64,000 nt of DNA from Kitasatospora kifunensis (GCF_014203855.1 NZ_JACHJV010000001.1:682001-746000); one strand, 5' to 3'; shown: positions 17,106 through 28,045, numbered from the stretch's first letter. The notes: generated from the letters alone by a model not told the origin. Translations and numbers: made by a program.

Positions 17106-20100
17106 CCGACACCGACCTGACCGGCAGCGACCTGACCGGCACCGACCTGACCGGCAGTGACCTGCCGGGCGGCGGGCCGTCGCCGGTCCGGATCGCGCCG
17201 GCCTCCTTCGCCCAGCGCAGGCTCTGGTTCCTGGACCACTTCACCGGCGGCAACAGCGCCTACAACCTGGTCTCGGCGCTGCGCCTGCGCGGCCCGCTGG
17301 ACACCGCCGCGCTGCACCGCTCGCTCCAGCACCTGGTGGACCGGCACGAGATCCTGCGCACCACCTTCGCGGCCGAGGCTGGCGAGCCGCGCCAGCTGGT
17401 CGCAGCCAGTCTCCAACTCGCCCTGCCCATCACCGACCTGAGCGGCACCCCGGCCGCCGAGCGGAGCTCGCAGGCCAGCGCCCTGGCCCAGGCGGAAGCC
17501 CTGCGCGAGTTCGATCTCGCCACCGGCCCACTGATCCGCACCAGCCTGCTGCGGCTGGACATCGAGGACCACGTGCTGGCGGTGATCTGCCACCACGCGA
17601 TCGGCGACGCCTGGTCGATGGGCCGCTTCCACCTGGAGCTGTCCACCCTCTACGCGGCCTACCGAGCCGGTGAGACACCCCAACTCGACCCGCTGCCCAT
17701 GCAGTTCGGCGACTACGCGGAGCGCGAGCGGGTCGAGCTGCTCGGCGAGCCGGCCCAGCGGGCACTGGCCCGGCTCTGCGAGCGGCTGGCCGGGGCACCG
17801 ACCGTGCTCGAACTGCCCACCACCTACACCCGCCCGGCCGTCCAGGGCTACGCGGGCGCGGTCCACCAGATCACCCTGGAGCCCGAGTTGTGGCAGCGCG
17901 TGCTGCTCACCTCGCGCCAGCAGCGGGTCACCCCGTTCATGACCCTGCTGACCGTCTACGCCCTGCTGCTCTCCCAGCTCTCCGGCGCGCAGGACCTGGT
18001 GATCGGCAGTCCCTCGGCCGGTCGCACCAGTACCGCGACCGCGCCGCTGATCGGCATGTTCGTCAACACCCTGCCGCTGCGGATGGACCTGACCGGCGAC
18101 CCCACCTTCGCCGAGCTGCTGCAGCGCGCCCGGCGCACCGCGCTGGCCGCGATCGCCGACCAGGGAGTGCCGCTGGAGCAGCTGGTGACCGAGCTGCGAC
18201 TGGACCGCACGGCCAGCCACGACCCGCTGTTCCAGACCATGTTCGCGCTCCAGCAGCCGAACTCGTTCCCGGAGCTGGCCGGAGTCGAGGCGGAGGTGCA
18301 GCCGGTACAGCCGTCCACCACCTTCTCCGACCTCTGGTTGGAGATCACCCCGCGCGAGGATGGCGCGCTCGCGACCTTCCGGTACCGGACCGAGCTGTTC
18401 GACGCGCCGAGCGTGGTACGGATGGCCGAGCAGTACCGCAACCTGCTGGACGACGCTCTGGAGCGGCCACAGGCGAGGGCCGCCGAACTCTCCCTGCTGA
18501 GCCCGGCGCAGGCCGAGCGGATCCTGCGGGAGTGGAGCCGCAGCGCCGAACCGCACGCCTGGGACCTCCCGGTGCACGAGCTGATCGAGCGCCAGGCCGA
18601 GGCCACGCCCGAGCGCGGCGCGGTGGCCTTCGAGGGCACCGAGCTGACCTACGCCGAACTGACCGAGCGGGCCCACCTGATCGCCGCCCGCCTGGCCGAG
18701 CAGGGCGCGCGCCCGGGCCAGGTGGTGGCGCTCTGCCTGCCGCGCGGGCTGGAGCTGGTGCCTGCGATCCTGGCCGTGCTGCGCGGCGGCGGCGCCTACC
18801 TGCCGCTGTCCACCGAGGACCCGGCCGGGCGGCTGGCCAGGCTGGTGCGCCTGTCGGGCGCCACCCAGGTGCTGACCACCGCCGAGCTGGCCGGTGCCTT
18901 CGCCGAGGCGGGGGTGCCGGTGCTGGCGGTCGACACCCTCAGCGGGCCCGCCACGGCGCCCGAGGCGGCCCGCGTCGCCCCGGACGACCTGGCCTACGTC
19001 ATCTACACCTCCGGCTCCACCGGCGAGCCCAAGGCGGTGGGCGTGCCGCACCGCGGGCTGGCCAACCGGATTCACGCCCTGCAGGACTCCCAGCGCCTGA
19101 CTCCCGCCGACCGGGTGATGCAGAAGACCCCGTACACCTTCGACGTGTCGGTCCAGGAGCTGCTCTGGCCGCTGACCGCCGGCGCGACGCTGGTGATGGC
19201 CGCGCCGGGCGGGCACCGCGACCCCGGCTACCTGGTCGACCTGATCGAGCGCGAGGCCGTCACCACGGTGCACTTCGTGCCGCCGATGCTGGAGGCCTTC
19301 CTGGAGGAACCGAACCTGGAGCGGTGCAAGTCGCTGCAGCGGGTCTTCTGCAGCGGGCAGGCGCTGCCGGCCCAGCTGACGCAGCGCTGCCTGGACCGGC
19401 TGCCGGTGCGGCTGACCAACTTCTACGGACCCACCGAGGCCTCCATCGAGGTCACCGAGTGGCAGTGCCCGCCGTCGCCGGCCGGCCCCGGCGCCGTGCG
19501 CGAGGCCCGGGTGCCGATCGGGCGGCCCATCGCGGGCGTCGAAGTGTACGTGTTGGACGGGCAGTTGCGGCCGGTGCCGGTCGGCGTGCCCGGCGAGCTG
19601 TACCTGGGCGGAGTGGCGCTGGCCCGCGGCTACCTGGGCCGGCCCGAGCTGACCGCCGACCGCTTCGTGCCGCACCCCTACGGCAGCGCCCCCGGCGCTC
19701 GGCTCTACCGAACCGGCGACCTGGTGCGCTGGCGGGCCGATGCCACCATCGAGTTCCTGGGCCGCAACGACCACCAGCTGAAGGTCCGCGGCTTTCGGAT
19801 CGAGCCCGGCGAGATCGAGAACGTGCTGCGCGACCAGACCGAGGTGCAGGACGCACTGGTCACCACCACACCCGCCGCCGTCCCCGGCGGCGAACCGGCG
19901 CTCACCGCCTACCTGGTGCTCGCCGCAGCCGGTGCCGAGGCGGCCGAGGACACCGAGGGGTTCACCGCGGTGCTGCGCGATCGGCTGCGCGGCCAGCTGC
20001 CGCGCTACATGGTCCCCAGCCACCTGATCGTGCTGCCCCGCTTCCCGCTCAACTCCAGCGGCAAGGTGGACCGCGCGGCGCTGCCGCTGCCCGACCAGCA

Positions 20101-20353
20101 CCGGTCCGGCGAACTGACCGGACCACGTGACGAGTTGGAGCGCACCCTGGCGGGGATCTGGGGCCAGGTGCTGGGCCGCCCTGAGACCGGCGTGGACGAG
20201 GACTTCTTCGAGATCGGCGGCGACTCGCTGAAGAGCATCCAGGTGGTCCACCGCGCCCGCGAGGCCGGGCTGGCCATCAGCGTCAGCCAGCTCTTCCACC
20301 ACCCCACCATCGAGGAGCTGGCCGAGCGGCTGCGACAGGGGGGCACGCAGTGA
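17102..20353 (+). CDS. Non-ribosomal peptide synthetase module C-A-T with unusual specificity code
   Basis: Protein of 1,083 aa from GTG 17102, overlapping the KS gene by GTGA. The N-terminus has four TDLTG/SDLTG repeats, then a condensation domain (about 30-455) whose active site reads HHAIGDA (164-170), with Ala replacing the usual final Gly. The adenylation domain (about 480-990) has YTSGSTGEPKA, and residues at the ten GrsA positions read D-V-Q-H-F-S-F-I-E-K. This shares H-F-S with Ser-type pockets but has Q at 239 and E at 331, and matches no canonical code I recall. The carrier has GGDSL with Ser 1042. There is no terminal TE domain. By position it would accept the KS product and attach an amino acid of unknown identity. 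Confidence 0.92.
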   Translation: MTDTDLTGSDLTGTDLTGSDLPGGGPSPVRIAPASFAQRRLWFLDHFTGGNSAYNLVSALRLRGPLDTAALHRSLQHLVDRHEILRTTFAAEAGEPRQLVAASLQLALPITDLSGTPAAERSSQASALAQAEALREFDLATGPLIRTSLLRLDIEDHVLAVICHHAIGDAWSMGRFHLELSTLYAAYRAGETPQLDPLPMQFGDYAERERVELLGEPAQRALARLCERLAGAPTVLELPTTYTRPAVQGYAGAVHQITLEPELWQRVLLTSRQQRVTPFMTLLTVYALLLSQLSGAQDLVIGSPSAGRTSTATAPLIGMFVNTLPLRMDLTGDPTFAELLQRARRTALAAIADQGVPLEQLVTELRLDRTASHDPLFQTMFALQQPNSFPELAGVEAEVQPVQPSTTFSDLWLEITPREDGALATFRYRTELFDAPSVVRMAEQYRNLLDDALERPQARAAELSLLSPAQAERILREWSRSAEPHAWDLPVHELIERQAEATPERGAVAFEGTELTYAELTERAHLIAARLAEQGARPGQVVALCLPRGLELVPAILAVLRGGGAYLPLSTEDPAGRLARLVRLSGATQVLTTAELAGAFAEAGVPVLAVDTLSGPATAPEAARVAPDDLAYVIYTSGSTGEPKAVGVPHRGLANRIHALQDSQRLTPADRVMQKTPYTFDVSVQELLWPLTAGATLVMAAPGGHRDPGYLVDLIEREAVTTVHFVPPMLEAFLEEPNLERCKSLQRVFCSGQALPAQLTQRCLDRLPVRLTNFYGPTEASIEVTEWQCPPSPAGPGAVREARVPIGRPIAGVEVYVLDGQLRPVPVGVPGELYLGGVALARGYLGRPELTADRFVPHPYGSAPGARLYRTGDLVRWRADATIEFLGRNDHQLKVRGFRIEPGEIENVLRDQTEVQDALVTTTPAAVPGGEPALTAYLVLAAAGAEAAEDTEGFTAVLRDRLRGQLPRYMVPSHLIVLPRFPLNSSGKVDRAALPLPDQHRSGELTGPRDELERTLAGIWGQVLGRPETGVDEDFFEIGGDSLKSIQVVHRAREAGLAISVSQLFHHPTIEELAERLRQGGTQ
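17111..17170 (+). repeat. Four tandem 15-bp repeats encoding (T/S)DLTG at NRPS N-terminus
   Basis: Units of consensus ACCGACCTGACCGGC encode TDLTG-SDLTG-TDLTG-SDLPG directly after the start codon region of the second NRPS, before the condensation domain. Like the repeats on the preceding protein, they form a short acidic extension where a docking segment would lie. The last unit has decayed (CCG for ACC). Confidence 0.8.
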
Positions 20354-21096
20354 GGAACCGCTGGCTGCTGCGCTTCCCGCCGCGTCCCGAGGCCCGGATC
20401 CGGCTGCTCTGCCTGCCCGGGGCCGGCGCCGCCGCCGCGATGTACCGCTCCTGGGGCGAACTGCTGCCGAGCGAGGTGGAGGTCTGCGCCGTCCAGCTGC
20501 CGGGGCGCGGCGCCCGGCTGCGGGAGCCGCTGCACACCCTGATGGACCCGCTGGCCGATGCCCTGGCCGAGGTGGTGCTGGCCGAGCCCGGGCTGCCCAC
20601 GGTCATCTTCGGGCACAGCCTCGGCTCGCTGATCGGCTTCGAACTGGCCCACCGGCTGCGGGACTCGGCCGACCACGCACCGCTCGCGCTGGTGGCGGCC
20701 GCCCACCGGGCCCCGCGGCTCGGCAGTGCGGCGCTGCCCTACCACCGTTCGACCGAAGAGGAGTTGGCCAAGGTGATGACCGCACTTGGCGGCACGCCGG
20801 CGGAGGTGCTGGCCCGGCCCGAGCTGCTGCGGCTGGCACTGCCCTCGATCCGGGCCGACTTCGAACTCGACTACACCTACCGCTACCAGGAGCGCCCGGC
20901 GCTGTCGATCCCGATCAGCGTCTACGGCGGTCTGGGCGACAACTCCGTCGGGCAGGGTGAACTCGACGCCTGGCGCAGTCACACCACGGGCGCGTTCAGC
21001 CTGCGGATGCTCCCGGGCAACCACTTCTTCCCCACCGGTCCGAGCGGCCCCGAGCTGCTCGCCCTGCTGACGGCAGACCTGCTCCAGCACGTCTGA
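20350..21096 (+). CDS. Type II thioesterase (GrsT/TEII family)
   Basis: Alpha/beta hydrolase of 248 aa. The nucleophile motif FGHSLGS carries Ser 90, the acid is expected in the ISVYGGLGD region, and the His in LPGNHFF near residue 225 completes the triad. The N-terminal LLCLPGAGAAAAMYRSW is diagnostic of stand-alone TEs in NRPS/PKS clusters. These remove wrong or stalled acyl groups from carrier domains and normally do not release the final product. It overlaps the NRPS stop by GTGA. Because no NRPS in the operon has its own TE, an unusual role in final release cannot be ruled out. Confidence 0.92.
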   Translation: MRNRWLLRFPPRPEARIRLLCLPGAGAAAAMYRSWGELLPSEVEVCAVQLPGRGARLREPLHTLMDPLADALAEVVLAEPGLPTVIFGHSLGSLIGFELAHRLRDSADHAPLALVAAAHRAPRLGSAALPYHRSTEEELAKVMTALGGTPAEVLARPELLRLALPSIRADFELDYTYRYQERPALSIPISVYGGLGDNSVGQGELDAWRSHTTGAFSLRMLPGNHFFPTGPSGPELLALLTADLLQHV

Positions 21097-21150
21097 CCGG
21101 CCGGACCGGGTGTTCCCCACCCAAGCAACCCCGTACAAGAAGGACACGAC

Positions 21151-21339
21151 ATGTTCGAGGATGGCGACGACCGCCAGTACCTCGTGGTGCGCAACCACGA
21201 GGACCAGTACTCCCTCTGGCCCGAGGGCCGGGAGCTGCCGGCCGGCTGGGAGGGCGTCGGCGTGACGGGCGACAAGGCCGCCTGCCTGGCCCACATCAAG
21301 GAGATCTGGACCGATCTGCGTCCGCTCAGCCTGCGCTAG
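21151..21339 (+). CDS. MbtH-like protein, A-domain chaperone
   Basis: Protein of 62 aa with all MbtH landmarks: [19 protein letters not shown], then a Trp-rich end ([13 protein letters not shown]). MbtH proteins bind adenylation domains and are needed for folding or activity of many of them. It lies directly before the stand-alone A domain, a likely client, although the A domains of the two C-A-T proteins could also need it. A good ribosome site AAGAAGGACACGAC precedes the ATG. Confidence 0.95.
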   Translation: MFEDGDDRQYLVVRNHEDQYSLWPEGRELPAGWEGVGVTGDKAACLAHIKEIWTDLRPLSLR

Positions 21340-21369
21340 TCAGCCCCGATGAGGAGTGGGAAGAACACC

Positions 21370-22950
<1,581 letters not shown>

Positions 22951-22971
22951 CCCACGGCCAAGGAGGACCCG

Positions 22972-25900
22972 ATGGACCAGTCCGTGCCGACCCCGGCGAT
23001 CCCTGCGACCCAGCTCCCGCTGTCGGTCGCTCAGGAGGCGATGTGGGTGACCTGGCAGCTCGCCCCCGCCAAGTGGGAGCACATCATCTCGCTCGCCCTG
23101 GTGGTCGACGGCGAGTTGGAGCTGCCCCGCCTTCGCCGAGCCGTCGCCCAGCTGATGCGACGCCACCCGGAGTTGCGGGCCCGGGTGGCACGCGGCGCCG
23201 AAGGAAGGTGCCTGGACTGGTCCGGCACCACCGAGGAGACGGTGCCCCTCGTCGTGCGCGAGGTGAACACCTCGCGCACGACGGCCCTGGCCGCGGCCCG
23301 CGTCCCGTTCGACCTGGAGTCCGGCCCACTGGCCCGGGTCGAGCTGCTGACCGGGCCCGACTGGACGGTGCTGCTGATCGCGGTGCACCACATCACCCTG
23401 GACGGCGCCTCGGTCCACGTCCTGCTGGACGAGCTGCGCCGGGCCTACGCGGGCGAGCAGTTGGCGCCGCCGGACGACCTCACGCCGCTGATCGAGCATG
23501 CCCGGCGCTCCCGGGCTGCGGCCGACGGGGCGAGCGGCGAGCCGCTGCGGTCGTACTGGCGCGAGGCGCTGGCCGAGCTGCCGCCGGCCCGGCTGCTGCC
23601 GGATGTGGCGGATCTGGCCGAGGCCCTGGACCACGCGGACGACACGGACGACACGGACGACGACAGTCGATGGCCTGTCGCCCTCGACCCGGAGTTGACC
23701 GAGCGGGTGCGTGAACTGGCCGTGGAGCTGGGGATCTCCTACTTCACCGTGATGCTCGGCGCCCTTTTCGTGACGCTGCACCACCACACCGGCAGCACCG
23801 ACCTGATCGTCTCCGTGCCCTACCACGGCCGCTCGGAAAAGGAGTTGAAGGGGAAGGTCGGCTACTTCGTCAATGCGCTGCCGCTCCGGCAGCGCATCCG
23901 CCCCGAGGACAGCTACGCGGACCTGCTGCACGAGCTGCGCGCGACCCTCCGCGCGGGCCTGCGCCACGGCGCGCTGCCGCTGCCCGCCATCCTGCGCAGC
24001 GCGAACCTGCTGGGCCCGGCCCACCGGGAGCAGAGCCGGCAAGTGGTCTTCAGGCACTGGAACACGGTCGCCGAGGACGGATTCGACGTCAGTGACTTCG
24101 AACTCGTGGGCGACCGGACGCGCTGCTCGGTGACGCTGATCGACCCGACGACCGTGACCAACTACCGGCTCACCGTGCTGCTGACCCAGAGCGCCACCGG
24201 CATCCGGATGCACTGGCTGGACCCGGACGGCTCGGTCGGCCACGCCGCCACCGACACGCTGGCCCGCGACTACCTGAGCGTGGTCGCCGACCTGGTGGCC
24301 GCACCGAACCGCACCCTGGCCGAGGCGGTGACCCTGCTGCCCACCGTCAGCCACCCCGGCGTCGTCCCGGCAGTCGCCGCACCGGCTGATCCGGAGCAGG
24401 TCCCGACGGTCACCGTCTCGGCAGCGACCGTCGCGCAGGTCAGCGCGATCTGGACCGAGGTGCTGCGGGTGCCGGACCTGCTGCCCGAGGACTCGTTCTT
24501 CGAACTGGGCGGCCACTCACTGATCGCCGCCACCCTGCTGGCCCGGATCAACGAGCGCCTGGGCGTGGAGATCTCGGTCCGCGAGCTGTTCAGTCACCCC
24601 AGGCTCGTCGACATCGCCGAACTCGTCGACCGGCAGCGCAGCGCCACGCCCGCGACCAGCGTGGTGGAGACCTCACAGAGCGAGGGCGAGGAGTGGGGCG
24701 AGGTGTTCCCGGCCGCGGGCTTCCAGGAGAGCATCTGGCTGGCCCAGCGCCTGGACCCGAAGCACGCGCGCTACCACATCCCCCTCACCTGGCGGGTGGA
24801 CGGGGAGTTGACCCCGCAGCGGCTGCGCGCCGCCCTCGCCCTGCTGGTCGCCCGGCACGAGATCCTGCGCACCCGCTTCGTCGACCATGACGGCCGGCTC
24901 TTCCAGGAGGTCGGCCCAGCCTGGGAACCCGAGGTGGCGGAGGTGGAGTCGAGCACGACGACCGCAGCCGAGCGGCGAAAGCGGCTGCGCGAGTGGTGTG
25001 ATGCCGCCGCCGAGCGCTTCGATGCGGCCGCCGGACGGCTGCTGGCGGCGAGCCTGTTCACGCTGCCCTCCGGCGAGCGGCTGCTCGCCCTGTGCGTCCA
25101 CCATCTGGTGCTCGACGGCGAGTCGGTCCCGCTGCTGCTGCGCGAACTGGCAGGCTGCTACCAACAGGCGGACGAGAGCCGGGCGCAGCCCGCCGAGCCC
25201 CCGCAGCAGCACCAGTACCGGGAGTTGGTCCGTGCCCAGCAGGTCGGCGCCGGACGGGTGCGGGCGACGGCGGATCTGGCGTACTGGGCCGACCAGCTGG
25301 CAGGCGCCCCCAGCACGCTCGGGCCGAGCGGGGTGGCCTCGTTCCCGTCGGGCAGCACCGCCCTGCCGCTGGCGAGCGACCTGACACAGCGGCTGATCCC
25401 GGTACAACAGCTCTGGCAGGTATCGCAGTTCATGGTCAAGGCGACCGCGCTGGCCGCGGCCCTGCATCGCTGGTCGGGGCAGCACGACCTCACCTTCGGC
25501 GTACCGGTGGCCAACCGCGCGGGCGGCGCCTTCGACGAGGTGCTCGGCCCGTGCCTCAACACCGTTGTCCTGCGCTCGCGTTGCACGGCCGACACCACGC
25601 TCGCCGACCTGCTGCGGGCCACCCGCGAGAGCGTGATCGAGGCCTTCGAGCACCAGAGCGCACCCTTCGACGAGGTGGTCCGCCGGCTGCGCCCCGCCCG
25701 CTCCGCCGGCCGGACCCCGTACGTCGACTTCATGCTCAACAACGTCAGCACCGCCGACTGGTCCGGCACGCTCGGGGCAGCCCGGCTGACCTCGCTCGAT
25801 CACGACCTGCAGGACGAGGAGTCCAACAAGTTCGCGCTGACCGTGACCTTCAGCGCACGCGAGGAGGGGATGCTGGGCACTCTCGCCTACCGCAGCGGCA

Positions 25901-26115
25901 TCCTTGCGGCCGAAGCCGCGGGGCAGTTGGCCGCAGAGGTGGCCGGCCTGCTGAACCACTTCCAGCAGCTGGCCGATCAGCCGATCCTCGCCCTCGACCC
26001 GACCGGGACCACCGGCCCGACCAGGACCACCGACCCGACCAAGACCACCGACCCGACCAAGACCACCGGCCCGGCCGAGACCACCGACCCGACCAAGACC
26101 ACCGAAACGAGCTGA
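22972..26115 (+). CDS. NRPS protein C-T-C without adenylation domain
   Basis: Protein of 1,047 aa, ATG preceded by AAGGAGGACCCG. The first condensation domain (about 12-465) has HHITLDG at 139-145, the carrier domain (about 478-555) has GGHSL with Ser 516, and the second condensation domain (about 575-1000) has HHLVLDG at 710-716. It ends in six DPTKTT-type hexapeptide repeats. An Asp-rich stretch (DDTDDTDDD) sits inside the first C domain. The carrier must be charged in trans, most simply by the A domain encoded immediately upstream. A C-terminal C domain with nothing after it could pass the chain to another carrier or release it by condensation with a free amine or hydroxyl. Both C active sites look intact. 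Confidence 0.92.
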   Translation: MDQSVPTPAIPATQLPLSVAQEAMWVTWQLAPAKWEHIISLALVVDGELELPRLRRAVAQLMRRHPELRARVARGAEGRCLDWSGTTEETVPLVVREVNTSRTTALAAARVPFDLESGPLARVELLTGPDWTVLLIAVHHITLDGASVHVLLDELRRAYAGEQLAPPDDLTPLIEHARRSRAAADGASGEPLRSYWREALAELPPARLLPDVADLAEALDHADDTDDTDDDSRWPVALDPELTERVRELAVELGISYFTVMLGALFVTLHHHTGSTDLIVSVPYHGRSEKELKGKVGYFVNALPLRQRIRPEDSYADLLHELRATLRAGLRHGALPLPAILRSANLLGPAHREQSRQVVFRHWNTVAEDGFDVSDFELVGDRTRCSVTLIDPTTVTNYRLTVLLTQSATGIRMHWLDPDGSVGHAATDTLARDYLSVVADLVAAPNRTLAEAVTLLPTVSHPGVVPAVAAPADPEQVPTVTVSAATVAQVSAIWTEVLRVPDLLPEDSFFELGGHSLIAATLLARINERLGVEISVRELFSHPRLVDIAELVDRQRSATPATSVVETSQSEGEEWGEVFPAAGFQESIWLAQRLDPKHARYHIPLTWRVDGELTPQRLRAALALLVARHEILRTRFVDHDGRLFQEVGPAWEPEVAEVESSTTTAAERRKRLREWCDAAAERFDAAAGRLLAASLFTLPSGERLLALCVHHLVLDGESVPLLLRELAGCYQQADESRAQPAEPPQQHQYRELVRAQQVGAGRVRATADLAYWADQLAGAPSTLGPSGVASFPSGSTALPLASDLTQRLIPVQQLWQVSQFMVKATALAAALHRWSGQHDLTFGVPVANRAGGAFDEVLGPCLNTVVLRSRCTADTTLADLLRATRESVIEAFEHQSAPFDEVVRRLRPARSAGRTPYVDFMLNNVSTADWSGTLGAARLTSLDHDLQDEESNKFALTVTFSAREEGMLGTLAYRSGILAAEAAGQLAAEVAGLLNHFQQLADQPILALDPTGTTGPTRTTDPTKTTDPTKTTGPAETTDPTKTTETS
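25996..26103 (+). repeat. Six tandem 18-bp repeats encoding DPTKTT at the C-T-C C-terminus
   Basis: Six 18-bp units (consensus GACCCGACCAAGACCACC) encode DPTGTT-GPTRTT-DPTKTT-DPTKTT-GPAETT-DPTKTT, followed by ETS and the stop. The tail is flexible, Pro/Thr-rich and lies after the last condensation domain. It is the third different terminal repeat among the four large proteins of this operon. Confidence 0.85.
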
Positions 26116-26121
26116 ACCCCC

Positions 26122-27009
26122 ATGCGAAACTTCCGCTTCGGCGTCAACCTGGTCCCCTCGGGCGGGCGCAGCCAGTGGTCGGAGAGCTGCCGCACCGCCG
26201 AGCGCCTCGGCTACGACGTGATCGCCGTCCCCGACCACCTCGGCCTACAGTCCCCGTTCCTTGCCATGGTCGCCGCGGCGGCCGTCACCGAGCGGGTGCG
26301 GCTGACCACCTTCGTACTCAACAGCGCCTTCTGGAACCCGGTGCTGCTGGCCCGCGACCTGCTGACCGCGCACGAGCTCACCGATGGCCGGGTGGAGGCC
26401 GGGCTCGGCACCGGTTACGTGCGGAACGAGTTCGAGCTGGCCGGCCTGGACTGGGGCACCGCGGGCAGCCGGGTCGGGCGGCTGGCCGAGACCGCCACCG
26501 CGCTGCGCGGCCTGCTGGCGGAGCCGCGCGCGATCGGCTTCACCCGGCCCGCCCAGACGCCACCGCTGATGATCGGCGGCAACGGCGACCGGGTGCTGCG
26601 GCTGGCCGCCCGGCAGGCGGACATCGTCTCGTTCAGCGGCCACGTGCTGGTCGCCGGTTCGAAGCGCGGCACCATGCAGAAGATCGACGCTGAGGCGATG
26701 GACGAGCGGGTGGCGTTCTTCACCGCTGCGGCCGGCCCGCGCGCCGCCGAGGTGGAGCGCAACGTCCTGGTCCAGACCGTCCTGGTGACCGACGACCGCC
26801 GCGCTGCCGCGGCGACCGCCCGCCGCCGCATCCCGCACCTCAGCGCGGAGCAGATCCTGCGGACCCCCACCCTGCTGATCGGCACCGCCGAGGAGATCGC
26901 GGCCGACCTGCTGGCCCGCCGCGAGCGCCACGGCTTCTCCTACGTGAGCGTGCGAGAGCACGACATGGCCACCTTCGCGCCGGTCATCGAGCTGCTGACG
27001 GGGCGTTAG
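26122..27009 (+). CDS. F420-dependent luciferase-like oxidoreductase (MSMEG_2516/TIGR03621 type)
   Basis: Cytosolic TIM-barrel enzyme of 295 aa. The start FRFGVNLVPSGGRSQW, the GYDVIAVPDHLGLQSPFLA segment and the LTDGRVEAGLGTGYVRNEFE segment match the F420-dependent branch of the luciferase-like family rather than the FMN MupA-type branch. PPLMIGGNGDRVLRLAARQAD follows as usual. It lies 6 nt behind the C-T-C gene, so it belongs to the operon. In this cluster it is the only visible redox enzyme and could reduce the beta-keto group made by the KS module; an F420H2-dependent reductase is reported to form statine in pepstatin biosynthesis. The family call is firm, the reaction is inferred. Confidence 0.85.
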   Translation: MRNFRFGVNLVPSGGRSQWSESCRTAERLGYDVIAVPDHLGLQSPFLAMVAAAAVTERVRLTTFVLNSAFWNPVLLARDLLTAHELTDGRVEAGLGTGYVRNEFELAGLDWGTAGSRVGRLAETATALRGLLAEPRAIGFTRPAQTPPLMIGGNGDRVLRLAARQADIVSFSGHVLVAGSKRGTMQKIDAEAMDERVAFFTAAAGPRAAEVERNVLVQTVLVTDDRRAAAATARRRIPHLSAEQILRTPTLLIGTAEEIAADLLARRERHGFSYVSVREHDMATFAPVIELLTGR

Positions 27010-27091
27010 GCGACTTGGTGCAGTCGGGAATCTTCTACCGCCCGGCACGGTTGCAAGCCTCTGTTCTCAACCGGCAGTTCATCATGAGGCG

Positions 27092-27892
27092 GTGCGCGTG
27101 AAGATCGGCAGCATAGAAGTTCTCCCGGTGCTGGACGGGTTCGGGGTCGAGGTCGCGGCGGACATCCTGTCCCGTCCCGGCGTCGACGACCCCTGGGCCT
27201 GCCACACCGAGCGCCGGGAGGCGGACGGCAGCCTGCGGCTGCCCCTCGGCGGCTTCTGCGTCCGCACCGGCGACCGGACCGTCCTGGTCGATGCCGGCGT
27301 GGGCGCGTTCGACAACGGCAAGTACTCCGGCGGGAGTCTGCTCGCCTCCCTGGCCGGCCACGGGATCGGCCCGGCGGACGTGACCGACGTGGTCTTCACG
27401 CACCTGCACTTCGACCACATCGGCTGGGCCACGCAGGACGGCGTCCCGGTGTTCCCCTCGGCGACCTACCGCGCACACCGGGCCGACTGGGAGCACTTCG
27501 TGGCCGGGGAGAACGCACATCCCACCATGGTCGAGAAGCTCACGCCACTCGGATCGCGCCTGGAGCTGTTCGACGCCGACTTCACGGTGGCGCCCGGTCT
27601 CGACGCCCGCCACGCGCCCGGCCACACGCCCGGCTCGACGGTGTACGTGGTCTCCTCCGGCACCCGCCGCGCCGTACTGCTCGGGGACGTGGTGCACTCG
27701 GTGGTCCAGTTCAGCGAGCGGGACTGGGAGGTGATCTGGGACGTCGACCCGGCCGCGGCCTCGAAGGTGCGCAACCGCATCGCCGACGAGGCCGCCGACA
27801 CCGACGACCTGCTCGTCGCGGCCCACTTCCCCGGCATGCGGTTCGGGCGCATCATCGCGGCCGACGGAGAGCGTCGCTTCGTCGCGGTGTAA
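27092..27892 (+). CDS. Metallo-beta-lactamase-fold hydrolase
   Basis: Protein of 266 aa with the zinc motif THLHFDHIG (HxHxDH) near residues 109-117, HAPGHTPGST near 173 providing the next metal His, GDVVHS near 196 with the bridging Asp, and AAHFPG near 248 with the last His. This is the AHL-lactonase/quorum-quenching-like arrangement common in actinomycetes, but the substrate is unknown. GTG 27092 (or GTG 27098) is the start. It is 82 bp behind the F420 enzyme, with a terminator hairpin after it, so it may be the last gene of the cluster transcript or an independent gene. Confidence 0.85.
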   Translation: MRVKIGSIEVLPVLDGFGVEVAADILSRPGVDDPWACHTERREADGSLRLPLGGFCVRTGDRTVLVDAGVGAFDNGKYSGGSLLASLAGHGIGPADVTDVVFTHLHFDHIGWATQDGVPVFPSATYRAHRADWEHFVAGENAHPTMVEKLTPLGSRLELFDADFTVAPGLDARHAPGHTPGSTVYVVSSGTRRAVLLGDVVHSVVQFSERDWEVIWDVDPAAASKVRNRIADEAADTDDLLVAAHFPGMRFGRIIAADGERRFVAV

Positions 27893-27943
27893 CTACCGTC
27901 CGTGATAACCCGCCTCCTGAGCCCTGTTTTCGCGTGCTCCCGT

Positions 27944-27978
27944 CACCCGTCCCGGCTCTCGGCGTGCCGGGACGGGTG
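27944..27978 (+). terminator. Hairpin terminator after the MBL hydrolase gene
   Basis: CACCCGTCCCGGC (27944-27956) and GCCGGGACGGGTG (27966-27978) form a perfect 13-bp stem with a 9-nt loop, 52 bp after the stop codon. There is no T run, as is common for terminators in high-GC actinomycetes. Confidence 0.7.
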
Positions 27979-28045
27979 AGGTGTTCCAGCCTGGAGACAG
28001 GCAGGCAGAAAACACCGAGCCGGCCGACGCCTGAGGGAGTGCAGA

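Noticed and set aside
16688..20302. 1,204-residue minus-strand open frame
   Set aside because: Antisense shadow of the KS-ACP and second NRPS genes; no family features or ribosome site.
26009..26103. Possible CRISPR-like array because of regular 18-bp repeats
   Set aside because: Units are contiguous, in frame and coding; no spacers.
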